The position numbers were made by a program, and so were the translations under genes. Source: Pseudobutyrivibrio ruminis DSM 9787 (lineage in GTDB: Bacteria > Bacillota > Clostridia > Lachnospirales > Lachnospiraceae). From it: 64,000 nucleotides of DNA. The DNA lies in the NCBI RefSeq assembly GCF_900218035.1, contig NZ_OBMR01000008.1, forward strand, positions 182,156 to 246,155, in the 5' to 3' direction. Below, in pieces: positions 45,187 to 53,083 of this stretch. Numbering within the stretch: the first letter of the stretch is position 1; every line of letters begins with the position of its first letter. The notes beneath the pieces are model-generated. The model saw only the letters and a program-made list of their open reading frames with translations, ran no database searches and was not told the origin of the DNA.

Positions 45187-45223
45187 AACACAATGTTTGT
45201 TACAAAAAAAGGAGTGTATTGTT

Positions 45224-46372
45224 ATGGCTAACAGAATTTCTTTAAATCCAACATCTTATCATGGTGCTGGTGCAATTCAGGAAGTAGTAAATGAGATTAA
45301 GGCTCATGGCTTCAAGAAAGCATTTGTTGCTTCGGATCCAGATCTTATTAAATTTGGAGTTACAGCTAAGGTTACAGATTTACTTGATAAAGCAGGTATT
45401 CCTTATGGCTTATACTCAGATATCAAACCAAATCCAACAATCGAAAATGTAAAGAATGGTGTAGAAGCATTTAAGACTTCTGGTGCAGATTGTATTGTTG
45501 CTATCGGTGGCGGATCATCAATGGATACATCAAAGGCAATTGGTATCATCATTACAAATCCAGAGTTTGCAGATGTTCGTTCACTTGAAGGTGTTGCACC
45601 TACAAAGAATCCTTGTGTACCTATTATTGCAGTTCCAACAACAGCAGGTACAGCAGCAGAGGTTACAATCAATTACGTTATTACTGACGTTGAAAAGGAA
45701 AGAAAGTTTGTATGTGTAGATACAAATGATATGCCTATCGTTGCAGTTGTTGACCCAGAGATGATGTCTTCTATGCCAAAGGGACTTACAGCAGCTACAG
45801 GTATGGATGCTCTTACACATGCAATTGAAGGATATACAACAAAGGCAGCTTGGGAGATGACAGATATGTTCCATCTCGAGGCTATTCGTCTTATTTCAAA
45901 GAATCTTCGCGATGCTGTTGAAAACAAAAAGGAAGGCCGTGAGGGTATGGCACTTGGCCAGTACATTGCAGGTATGGGCTTCTCAAACGTTGGTCTTGGT
46001 ATCGACCATGCTATGGCTCACACACTTTCAGCACATTACGACACACCACACGGTGTAGCATGTGCAATGTTCCTTCCAATTTCTATGGAATTCAACCGCG
46101 AGTATACCGGGGAGAGACTTCGCGAGGTTGCTAGAGCTATGGGAGTAGAAGGTGTTGATAACATGACACAGGATGAGTACCGTGATGCAGCTATCGCAGC
46201 TGTTAAGAAGCTTTCTGAGGATGTTGGTATTCCAAAGACTCTTGATAAGATCAAGGAAGAGGACTTAGACCAGCTTGCAACAGATGCTCTTAATGATGCA
46301 TGCTATCCAGGAAATCCACGTGAGGCTACAAAGGACCAGGTAATTGACATGTTCCGTATGCTCATGGCATAA
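45224..46372 (+). CDS. fucO: Iron-containing alcohol dehydrogenase, lactaldehyde reductase (FucO) type
   Basis: A ~382-residue group III alcohol dehydrogenase. The NAD-binding segment GADCIVAIGGGSSMDTSKAIG and the iron-site motif GIDHAMAHTLSAHYDTPHG are clear, and length matches FucO. It should reduce L-lactaldehyde, the product of RhaD, to L-1,2-propanediol with NADH. The ATG at 45224 follows GGAGTG and gives the normal MANRISLNPTSYHGAGA start; an in-frame ATG at 45089 would add 45 residues translated from the operator and hairpin. An intrinsic terminator follows. Confidence 0.88.
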   Translation: MANRISLNPTSYHGAGAIQEVVNEIKAHGFKKAFVASDPDLIKFGVTAKVTDLLDKAGIPYGLYSDIKPNPTIENVKNGVEAFKTSGADCIVAIGGGSSMDTSKAIGIIITNPEFADVRSLEGVAPTKNPCVPIIAVPTTAGTAAEVTINYVITDVEKERKFVCVDTNDMPIVAVVDPEMMSSMPKGLTAATGMDALTHAIEGYTTKAAWEMTDMFHLEAIRLISKNLRDAVENKKEGREGMALGQYIAGMGFSNVGLGIDHAMAHTLSAHYDTPHGVACAMFLPISMEFNREYTGERLREVARAMGVEGVDNMTQDEYRDAAIAAVKKLSEDVGIPKTLDKIKEEDLDQLATDALNDACYPGNPREATKDQVIDMFRMLMA

Positions 46373-46397
46373 AATATGAACAAATAGTTAAAAAACA

Positions 46398-46435
46398 GTG
46401 TTCTGTGATTATTAGTTTCACAGGACACTTTTTTT
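46398..46435 (+). terminator. Intrinsic terminator after the alcohol dehydrogenase gene
   Basis: GTGTTCTGTGA (46398-46408) pairs with TCACAGGACAC (46418-46428; one G-T pair), followed by seven T. Confidence 0.9.
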
Positions 46436-46466
46436 AATATATAATAAGAAATGATTAGGATAAATG

Positions 46467-46495
46467 TTTACTTAAAATTTAATTAATGCTATTAT
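46467..46495 (+). promoter_or_regulatory. Promoter of pyk
   Basis: TTTACT (46467-46472) and TATTAT (46490-46495) are separated by exactly 17 bp of AT-rich sequence, about 65 bp before the pyk ATG. No other candidate fits as well. Confidence 0.6.
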
Positions 46496-46559
46496 AGAGA
46501 GGATTTTTTTTATTTTTTAGGTTAACTAAGTTTTAGTCTAAATAGAGGAGTTTTGTAGA

Positions 46560-47975
46560 ATGAGAAAGACAAAGATTATTTGTACAATCGGACCAGCCAG
46601 CATGAATGAGGAGACTCTTACAGCTATGGCTAAGGCCGGAATGAACGTAGCAAGAATGAATTTCTCTCATGGTGATCATGAGGAGCAGGGCATGAAGATG
46701 GATTTAGTTAAGAAAGTCCGCAAGAAGCTCAACATGCCAATCGCTATCTTGCTTGATACAAAGGGACCAGAGTATCGTATCAAAACATTTAAGGATGGCT
46801 CAGTTACAGTTAACGAAGGTGACACATTCATCTTCACTACTGACGATGTAGAAGGTGATCAGACTAGAGTATCAGTTACTCACAAGAACCTTCACAAGGA
46901 TCTTAACGTAGGTGACGTACTTTCAGTTTGCAATGGTATCGTATTCTTCGAAGTTACAGAAATCAAAGGCCACGATGTTATTACAAAGTGTACAGCCGGC
47001 GGTACTATGAGCAACAAGAAGTCAATGAGCTTCCCTAACAAGGTTATGTCAGGTCCATACCTTTCAGAGCAGGACAAGAAGGATATCCTTTTCGGTCTTG
47101 AGAACGACATCGATTTCATCGCTGCATCATTCGTTTCAACAAAGCAGGATATGATTGAGCTTAGAACATTCCTTGATGAGAATGGTGGTAAGGATGTTGA
47201 AGTTATCGCTAAGATCGAGAATCAGCCAGGTGTTGACAACGTTGATGAGATTCTTGAAATTGCTAACGGTATCATGGTTGCTCGTGGTGACCTTGGTGTT
47301 GAGATTCCATTTGTTAATCTTCCAGCAGTTCAGAAGCAGCTTATCACAAGAGCTCGTGAGCTTGGTAAGAGAGTTGTTACAGCTACAGAGATGCTTGAGT
47401 CTATGATTACAAATCCACGTCCTACACGTGCTGAAATCTCTGACGTTGCTAACGCTGTATATGATGGAACTTCTGCAATCATGCTTTCAGGCGAGTCAGC
47501 TCAGGGTAAATTCCCAGTACAGGCTGTTGCTACAATGGCAGAAATCGCAGAGACTACAGAGAACGACATCAACTACAATGGTCGTTTCCACAAGGATGAT
47601 ATCGCAATCGCTTCTATTCCAGATGCTGTTTGCCACTCTACATGTTCAATGGCTATCGATGTTGAGGCAAAGGCTATCGTTGCTTGCACAATGTCAGGTT
47701 ACACAGCAAAGCGTGTTAGCCGTTTCCGTTGTCCAGTAGATGTTATCGCTATGACTACAGACAAAAAGGTTTGGAGAAAGCTTGCACTTAGCTGGGGTGT
47801 TACACCAGTTCTCGTTGATAAGTTCACATCACTTGATGTTATGTTCTATCATGCAGTTGGCCGTGCTAAGCAGATGCTTAACCTTAAGAACGGAGACCGC
47901 GTAGTTCTTACTGGCGGCCCAATCGATGGTAACGTAGGTAACACAAATACAATTAAAGTAGAGAGTATTCAGTAA
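46560..47975 (+). CDS. pyk: Pyruvate kinase
   Basis: A 471-residue glycolytic enzyme that makes pyruvate and ATP from phosphoenolpyruvate and ADP. It starts MRKTKIICTIGPAS and has MNVARMNFSHGDHEEQ, the catalytic Lys region VIAKIENQPGVDN, the MVARGDLGVEIP motif and the ATEMLESMITNPRPTRAE block, followed by the C-terminal allosteric domain. It lacks the extra PEP-utiliser-like C-terminal domain found in Bacillus-type enzymes (about 585 residues). It is flanked by terminators and so is monocistronic. The coding sequence uses a restricted codon set with few ATA codons, in keeping with high expression. Confidence 0.97.
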   Translation: MRKTKIICTIGPASMNEETLTAMAKAGMNVARMNFSHGDHEEQGMKMDLVKKVRKKLNMPIAILLDTKGPEYRIKTFKDGSVTVNEGDTFIFTTDDVEGDQTRVSVTHKNLHKDLNVGDVLSVCNGIVFFEVTEIKGHDVITKCTAGGTMSNKKSMSFPNKVMSGPYLSEQDKKDILFGLENDIDFIAASFVSTKQDMIELRTFLDENGGKDVEVIAKIENQPGVDNVDEILEIANGIMVARGDLGVEIPFVNLPAVQKQLITRARELGKRVVTATEMLESMITNPRPTRAEISDVANAVYDGTSAIMLSGESAQGKFPVQAVATMAEIAETTENDINYNGRFHKDDIAIASIPDAVCHSTCSMAIDVEAKAIVACTMSGYTAKRVSRFRCPVDVIAMTTDKKVWRKLALSWGVTPVLVDKFTSLDVMFYHAVGRAKQMLNLKNGDRVVLTGGPIDGNVGNTNTIKVESIQ

Positions 47976-48090
47976 GATTTGAGAATTCACAGACAATTCA
48001 CAACTTTTACACGACTTGAACAAAATTTTCAGTTAATATATACTCATCTCGAGAGAGATACAATTTTTTCATAACATTATTCTCCCTTTT

Positions 48091-48119
48091 GAAAGAGACG
48101 CTCCGCTGGCGTCTCTTTC
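48091..48119 (+). terminator. Hairpin terminator downstream of pyk
   Basis: GAAAGAGACGC (48091-48101) and GCGTCTCTTTC (48109-48119) form a perfect 11-bp stem with loop TCCGCTG, followed by ACATTTTAT. It lies about 115 bp after the pyk stop. The tract from 47976 to 48090 shows nothing else that I recognise. Confidence 0.65.
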
Positions 48120-48192
48120 ACATTTTATAAGCACTTATTTGTTATAAATATCCTAAATTTTCTAAAATTTCATAAAAAAATAATAATAGGAC

Positions 48193-48221
48193 TTGATTTG
48201 TTGAAAAAAACTTCATATAAT
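48193..48221 (+). promoter_or_regulatory. Promoter of the L,D-transpeptidase gene
   Basis: TTGATT (48193-48198) and TATAAT (48216-48221) are separated by 17 bp. The -10 is perfect. The ribosome site AGAGAGG and the ATG at 48254 follow after a short leader. Confidence 0.72.
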
Positions 48222-48253
48222 CCTCAGGTATGTTTTTTTTAGAGAGGTTTTAT

Positions 48254-49114
48254 ATGTTTTTCAAACGCAAAAAAAGTTTTATCGCAATCGCACTAGTTTT
48301 ATCTTTATTCTTTAGTATCAGAAGTACTTCTATTGAAGCAAAAGCTGCTACCCCATATGCTTTATACGTAAACCGTGTGGCAAATGTTGTTACTGTAATG
48401 TCTCTTGATGCTCAAGGACAGTACACAATACCAGTAAAGGCTTATTTATGCTCAGTTGGAGCAAATATTGAGGATACTCCAACAGGAGTTTTTGCTACTT
48501 CAGATTATTACGAGTGGAGACAGCTTTTTGGAAATAGTTATGGACGTTATGCCATAAGATTTAATGGTCATATTCTTTTCCATTCCGTTCCATATGCAGC
48601 TCCTACAGTTAACTCTCTTAGAGGTAATGCATTTAACATGTTAGGACAGGGCGCATCTCAGGGATGTGTTCGTATGGCAGTTGGAGATTTAAAGTGGATT
48701 TATGATAATTGCAAAGCGGGCACACCTGTAATTGTTTACGATGATGCTACAAATCCAGGTCCTCTTGGTAGACCAGCAGCTGTTAAGCTTGATGTAAATG
48801 CAGGGCTTATTGGCTATGATCCAACAGAAGAAGCGGCTTACAATCCATGGATGACACTTGTACCTACACAGTACTTGAAGCAGGATTCAGGGGATGGAAT
48901 AATTCACGGATATGTTGGAATGGATGCTGAAGCTCTTGAACAATATATTGGTGCTAGATATAGCGATGGAAGAGAAATTGATAAATGGAATTATTCAATT
49001 CAGATAAATGGAAACTATAATCCTAATGTTTCAGGAACTTATGTTGTTTGGATTAAGGTTGCTGATAACAGAGGATATACATCAGTTGAAAAACAATATA
49101 CTATTCAGTTATAA
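48254..49114 (+). CDS. Secreted L,D-transpeptidase (YkuD domain)
   Basis: A ~286-residue exported protein. A basic start and hydrophobic segment (MFFKRKKSFIAIALVLSLFFSI) form a signal peptide or anchor. The YkuD catalytic region contains HSVPY and the nucleophile motif ASQGCVRM with Cys138, and should form 3-3 crosslinks in peptidoglycan or attach proteins to it. The C-terminal ~90 residues (DAEALEQYIGARYSDG to YVVWIKVADNRGYTSVEKQYTI) resemble a bacterial Ig-like surface domain. The ATG at 48254 is preferred to an in-frame ATG at 48230, which lacks a ribosome site. Confidence 0.88.
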   Translation: MFFKRKKSFIAIALVLSLFFSIRSTSIEAKAATPYALYVNRVANVVTVMSLDAQGQYTIPVKAYLCSVGANIEDTPTGVFATSDYYEWRQLFGNSYGRYAIRFNGHILFHSVPYAAPTVNSLRGNAFNMLGQGASQGCVRMAVGDLKWIYDNCKAGTPVIVYDDATNPGPLGRPAAVKLDVNAGLIGYDPTEEAAYNPWMTLVPTQYLKQDSGDGIIHGYVGMDAEALEQYIGARYSDGREIDKWNYSIQINGNYNPNVSGTYVVWIKVADNRGYTSVEKQYTIQL

Positions 49115-49116
49115 AA

Positions 49117-49154
49117 AAAGAAGCTTTGTTACAATCTTGTAGCAAAGCTTCTTT
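49117..49154. terminator. Bidirectional terminator between the L,D-transpeptidase gene and nth
   Basis: AAAGAAGCTTTGTTAC (49117-49132) pairs with GTAGCAAAGCTTCTTT (49139-49154) with one G-T pair. A-rich sequence before and T-rich sequence after the stem allow termination from both sides. Confidence 0.85.
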
Positions 49155-49157
49155 ATA

Positions 49158-49796
49158 TTATATACGTTTTTTGCATATATCTTCGAGACAGCATCTGTCA
49201 CAGTAAGGAGCTGTCCTGGCAGTGCAAACGGCACGACCATGATCCACAAGCCTATGACACAAATCGTTGCCTGATTCTGGTGGAACTATTTTTCTAAGGG
49301 CCATCTCTACCTTAGTAGGATCCTTTTCGTTATCAACAAGTCCAATTCTGTTAGATAATCTAATTGCATGGGTGTCAGTAACTATTGCAGGTTTGCCAAA
49401 TACATCTCCAAGAATGAGATTTGCTGATTTTCTGCCCACGCCAGGCAAAGCTAACAGCTCATCCATGGTATCTGGGACCTTAGAATTATACGTGTCTCGA
49501 AGCATTCGCATACAAGCAACGATGTCCTTTGCCTTTGATTTGCCTAGACCGCATGGACGAACAATTTCTTCTACGTCTTTTACATCAGCATTTGCCAAAG
49601 AATCGATGGTTGGAAATTTTTCATATAAATGAGGTACTATTTCATTGACCCTTGCATCTGTGCACTGGGCTGCAAGACGTACCGACACCAGAAGCTTCCA
49701 TGCATCATCGTAATCTAGCGTGCAGTCACTATATGGATATTCCTTTTCTAATCGTTCAATTACTAATAAAGCAAGTTCTTTTTTTCTCATGTTCAT
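49158..49796 (-). CDS. nth: Endonuclease III (DNA glycosylase/AP lyase)
   Basis: A 212-residue base-excision repair enzyme. The helix-hairpin-helix LPGVGRKSANLILG carries the catalytic Lys, and IVTDTHAIRLSNRIGL carries the catalytic Asp. A C-terminal four-Cys cluster (CTARTAPYCDRCCLEDIC) binds [4Fe-4S]; its first spacing is C-x7-C rather than the x6 of the E. coli enzyme, while the x2 and x5 spacings are normal. It is convergent with the L,D-transpeptidase gene and divergent from pyrE. Confidence 0.94.
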   Translation of the reverse strand: MNMRKKELALLVIERLEKEYPYSDCTLDYDDAWKLLVSVRLAAQCTDARVNEIVPHLYEKFPTIDSLANADVKDVEEIVRPCGLGKSKAKDIVACMRMLRDTYNSKVPDTMDELLALPGVGRKSANLILGDVFGKPAIVTDTHAIRLSNRIGLVDNEKDPTKVEMALRKIVPPESGNDLCHRLVDHGRAVCTARTAPYCDRCCLEDICKKRI

Positions 49797-49810
49797 ATTC
49801 TAACATATAA

Positions 49811-49839
49811 TTGAAATGAATGGCTGTGTATGTTACAAT
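49811..49839 (+). promoter_or_regulatory. Promoter of the pyrE operon
   Basis: TTGAAA (49811-49816) and TACAAT (49834-49839) with 17-bp spacing lie 48 bp before the pyrE ATG. No PyrR-type attenuator was seen in the short leader. Confidence 0.65.
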
Positions 49840-49887
49840 CTGAGAGGTTTTTGAAAAATATTTGGGTTTTCGATAGGAGATTAATGT

Positions 49888-50574
49888 ATGGAAAGCTACA
49901 AGTCACAATTTATAGAGTTTATGGTGGAGTCTGACGTCCTCAAATTCGGTGATTTTACATTGAAGAGCGGGCGTAAGTCTCCTTTTTTTATGAATGCAGG
50001 TGCCTACGTTACAGGTAGCCAGCTTATGCGCCTTGGCGAGTATTATGCAAAGGCAATTCACGATGCTTACGGCGAGGACTTTGATGTTCTATTTGGACCA
50101 GCATACAAGGGTATTCCTCTTGCTGTTATCACAGCTGAAGCGTTTTACAAGCTTTATGGCAAGGAAATCAAATATTGCAGCAATCGTAAGGAAGAAAAGG
50201 ACCATGGAGCAGACATGGGCTCACTTCTTGGTTACAAGATTTCTGACGGTGACAGAGTTGTTATGATTGAGGATGTTACTACTTCTGGCAAGAGCATGGA
50301 AGAAACAGTTCCAATCGTTAGAGCTCAGGGTGATGTTACAATTGTTGGCCTTATGGTTTCTTTAAACCGTCAGGAAGTTGGTCTTTCAGGAGACAAATCA
50401 AAGACAGCACTTGATGAAGTTGCAGAAACATACGGTTTCAAAACAGGCGCAATTGTTTCAATGGATGAAGTTGTAGAGCATCTTTACAACAGAGAGTGCC
50501 AGGGCAAAGTTGTTATCGACGACGATATGAAGGCACGCATCGATGCATATTATAAGGAATATGGAGTTCAGTAA
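49888..50574 (+). CDS. pyrE: Orotate phosphoribosyltransferase
   Basis: A 228-residue PRTase that joins orotate and PRPP to make OMP in pyrimidine synthesis. Features are FTLKSGRKSPFFMNAG near the N-terminus, FGPAYKGIPLA, the catalytic loop region NRKEEKDHG and the PRPP-binding motif VVMIEDVTTSGKS. A TAGGAGA site supports this start, with another ATG 4 bp upstream out of frame. Its stop TAA is directly followed by the ATG of the next gene. Confidence 0.95.
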   Translation: MESYKSQFIEFMVESDVLKFGDFTLKSGRKSPFFMNAGAYVTGSQLMRLGEYYAKAIHDAYGEDFDVLFGPAYKGIPLAVITAEAFYKLYGKEIKYCSNRKEEKDHGADMGSLLGYKISDGDRVVMIEDVTTSGKSMEETVPIVRAQGDVTIVGLMVSLNRQEVGLSGDKSKTALDEVAETYGFKTGAIVSMDEVVEHLYNRECQGKVVIDDDMKARIDAYYKEYGVQ

Positions 50575-50913
50575 ATGGCACGTAGTCGTTTTCACAGACG
50601 AAGCTCCTATGGCAATCAACTAAAAGCATTGCCAATGGAAGCTATGTATTCAGCAGGAGTTTCGTTGATTTCACTAATTATATATGGTGGCATTATTACC
50701 GCCTCAGTTTATATGTCAGGGGAGACACCTCGCTGGCTTGGCGGCGGCCTTGGAACTTTAGGCTTCCTCGTAGCTTTTGGAGCATTTGTTTACAATGTGG
50801 GCCAAATGAAGACTAAGACGGAGCTTAAATACAGAGTTGTATGCCTTGCTATCAGCTCGGTTATTATGATAGTTTGGATTGCAACACTTATTATTGGATT
50901 GATTAGAGGTTAG
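50575..50913 (+). CDS. Small membrane protein of unknown function
   Basis: A 112-residue protein that I do not recognise with certainty; it resembles small DUF6142-like Lachnospiraceae membrane proteins. It has a basic N-terminus (MARSRFHRRSS) and three likely transmembrane helices (about 26-46, 55-75 and 88-110). The gene begins immediately after the pyrE stop, with no spacer, and is followed 3 bp later by the aminopeptidase gene, so all three are translationally coupled. The tight packing is good evidence that it is a real gene. Confidence 0.75.
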   Translation: MARSRFHRRSSYGNQLKALPMEAMYSAGVSLISLIIYGGIITASVYMSGETPRWLGGGLGTLGFLVAFGAFVYNVGQMKTKTELKYRVVCLAISSVIMIVWIATLIIGLIRG

Positions 50914-50916
50914 TAT

Positions 50917-52968
50917 ATGAGCAGTACTTTTTATAAAGAATCTGATGATATAATGGAACGCTTTGAGCTTGCTACAGAGCGCATATCTCAGATAAAAGAA
51001 GATAAAGAATTACCTGAAAATATTCAGGCGTATTTTAATCAAGTGGCTGAATTCGTAATGATGGTTCTTCCTATTATGAATAAAGCTATCGATGGGACAC
51101 TTGCAGAACGCACTCTTGAGCAGTGTCAGGCAGACAATAAAACTATTTTTTCTATTTATGAAGAAAGCAATTATGAGAATAGCTTCTTGTGCCCAACATA
51201 CGCAGTAGCAAAACTTGGCGAGGAAATAGGTGGACCTCTTTCAGCAGCATTCTATTCTATTACAAGTATTATCGAGGCAGCATTTGCTGGACGAGTAGAT
51301 AAGTTTACAATTTATTGCGAGCTTCTTCTTCAGCTATATGGTGAGTGCCAGATTGAGGATGAGGACAAATATCGTCGTGAAAGCATTTTGAATGCTCTTT
51401 ACTCATTCAAGCATGATTATTGCCAGATGTTCCTTTCAGAACAGATTATATCAATGGTTGATCCTGAATATGATTTCTACACAAGAATCATCATGGAGGA
51501 CAATCTTTCAGATGATAGATATATGTACAAATATGGTATGTATATCGGACCAAATGAGCTTGGAATTGCAGCCCACTTGCGTAGTCTTCCACACGAAGAT
51601 GTGGTTGCTATGGCACAGACTTACGTTCAGGGCTATATCAAAGGCTTCGAGGTAACTGGCAAGGATATCTCTATTAAAGATACAGTTGGTGTCAATGCTC
51701 CAGTTGGATTCGAGCTTATGACTCGCGAAGCAATTCGCCTTTTCGACGAAGCAGGCCTTGCTGCTACTGTTAGATTTGGTGGCACATCATCTCGCAACCT
51801 TTTCTCAAGCGTTCCTAACAAACAGTGTGAATATGATCACAAGGATGATAGAGCGTACTATTGGGATAAGGGCATGGCAGACAGATTCCTTGAGGTTCAG
51901 AAGAATACTCTTGAAAAGCACAAGGAGCTTGCTGCAGTATATGGTGGCCCAGCTGTCATCGAGACATTTGGAGAGGTTCCATTTGAACCAGCTAATAGAG
52001 AGGCGAATGCAGCGTATTCAGACAAGCAAAATGAGCTTAACGTATATTATGCTAGCCAGAATGGCCAGATAAATAATCAATACATCAAGGGAGAAGAAAG
52101 AAGCTTCACAATCATAGCTTATCCTATTCCTGAGATTGGCAAGGATTTCAATGAAATCTTTAATGAGACAGTTGCTGTAAACACAATGGATTATGAGCTT
52201 TATAAGAATATCCAGCAGCATATCATCGACGTATTAGACCAGGGTGAAAAGGTTCACGTAACAGGTCGTGGAGACAATCACACTGATATTACAGTAAAGC
52301 TTCATCATTTAGATGACCCTGCACACCAGACTAATTTCGAAAACTGTGTTGCAGATGTAAATATTCCGGTAGGTGAGGTATTTACAAGCCCAGAGCTTGA
52401 GGGAACAAATGGTGTTCTCCATGTAACTCAGGTATATCTTAATGAGCTTGGATACCGCAATCTTGAAATGAAGTTTGAAGATGGCAAGATTGTTTCATAT
52501 ACATGTAGCAATTTTGACGCTGAAGAAGAAAATAAAAAATATATTTACGATAATGTTCTGCATAAGCATGACACTCTTCCTATGGGAGAGTTTGCTATCG
52601 GAACAAATACCAGAGCTTTTGTAATGGGACAGAAATACTCCATTGCAGATAAGCTTCCAATCCTTATAGCAGAAAAAACAGGTCCACACTTTGCAGTAGG
52701 TGATACATGCTATTCTCACGCCGAGGATGTGCCTATGTACAATCCAGATGGCAAGGAATGTATCGCAAGAGACAATTCTTGCTCACTACTTCGTAAGACG
52801 GACTTTTCAAAGGCATATTTTAATTGCCACACAGATATTACAATTCCTTACTATGAGTTAGGGGATATCACAGTTATTACAGCAGATGGCCGTGAGCTTC
52901 CAATCATACGCGAAGGTCGCTTCGTCGTAGAAGGAACAGAAGAGTTAAACAAGGCATTAGATATGTAA
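50917..52968 (+). CDS. M29-family aminopeptidase with long N-terminal extension
   Basis: A 683-residue cytosolic metallopeptidase. The C-terminal ~400 residues carry M29 (AmpS/PepS) motifs: VTGRGDNHTDITV, NCVADVNIPVGEVFTSPELEGTNG, LPMGEFAIGTN and GPHFAVGDTCYSHAEDV, which supply the two-metal site. M29 enzymes are normally about 410 residues; here ~230-270 extra N-terminal residues precede the domain, mainly helical and acidic, with no motif that I know. The frame is continuous. It probably trims N-terminal residues from peptides. A large hairpin follows before purE. Confidence 0.85.
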   Translation: MSSTFYKESDDIMERFELATERISQIKEDKELPENIQAYFNQVAEFVMMVLPIMNKAIDGTLAERTLEQCQADNKTIFSIYEESNYENSFLCPTYAVAKLGEEIGGPLSAAFYSITSIIEAAFAGRVDKFTIYCELLLQLYGECQIEDEDKYRRESILNALYSFKHDYCQMFLSEQIISMVDPEYDFYTRIIMEDNLSDDRYMYKYGMYIGPNELGIAAHLRSLPHEDVVAMAQTYVQGYIKGFEVTGKDISIKDTVGVNAPVGFELMTREAIRLFDEAGLAATVRFGGTSSRNLFSSVPNKQCEYDHKDDRAYYWDKGMADRFLEVQKNTLEKHKELAAVYGGPAVIETFGEVPFEPANREANAAYSDKQNELNVYYASQNGQINNQYIKGEERSFTIIAYPIPEIGKDFNEIFNETVAVNTMDYELYKNIQQHIIDVLDQGEKVHVTGRGDNHTDITVKLHHLDDPAHQTNFENCVADVNIPVGEVFTSPELEGTNGVLHVTQVYLNELGYRNLEMKFEDGKIVSYTCSNFDAEEENKKYIYDNVLHKHDTLPMGEFAIGTNTRAFVMGQKYSIADKLPILIAEKTGPHFAVGDTCYSHAEDVPMYNPDGKECIARDNSCSLLRKTDFSKAYFNCHTDITIPYYELGDITVITADGRELPIIREGRFVVEGTEELNKALDM

Positions 52969-52972
52969 AGTA

Positions 52973-53057
52973 GCCAGTAGTCAACAAGCTCTTAGATCTC
53001 TCAAGCGAGACATTCTAGTCGAGTGGAGAGATACTAAGGCTTGTTGATGTAACTGGC
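52973..53057 (+). repeat. 85-nt extended hairpin between the aminopeptidase gene and purE
   Basis: Outer arms GCCAGT (52973-52978) and ACTGGC (53052-53057) enclose CAACAAGC (52982-52989) and GCTTGTTG (53039-53046), then CTTAG/CTAAG and ATCTCTC/GAGAGAT arms with single-base bulges. No T tract follows; instead AACTAGGAGGAT, the purE ribosome site, lies close downstream. It lacks purine riboswitch consensus. It may be an RNA processing site, a leader element or a dispersed palindromic repeat. Confidence 0.7.
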
Positions 53058-53083
53058 GAGATATAAACTAGGAGGATAATGGA

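Noticed and set aside
45089..45223. Longer N-terminus for the iron alcohol dehydrogenase
   Set aside because: The extension is translated from the operator-like palindrome and the terminator hairpin and has no family match. The ATG at 45224 has a ribosome site and the normal start.
52969..53083. Purine riboswitch before purE
   Set aside because: The leader is a long simple hairpin and lacks the three-way-junction consensus of purine or PRPP-type riboswitches as far as I can see.
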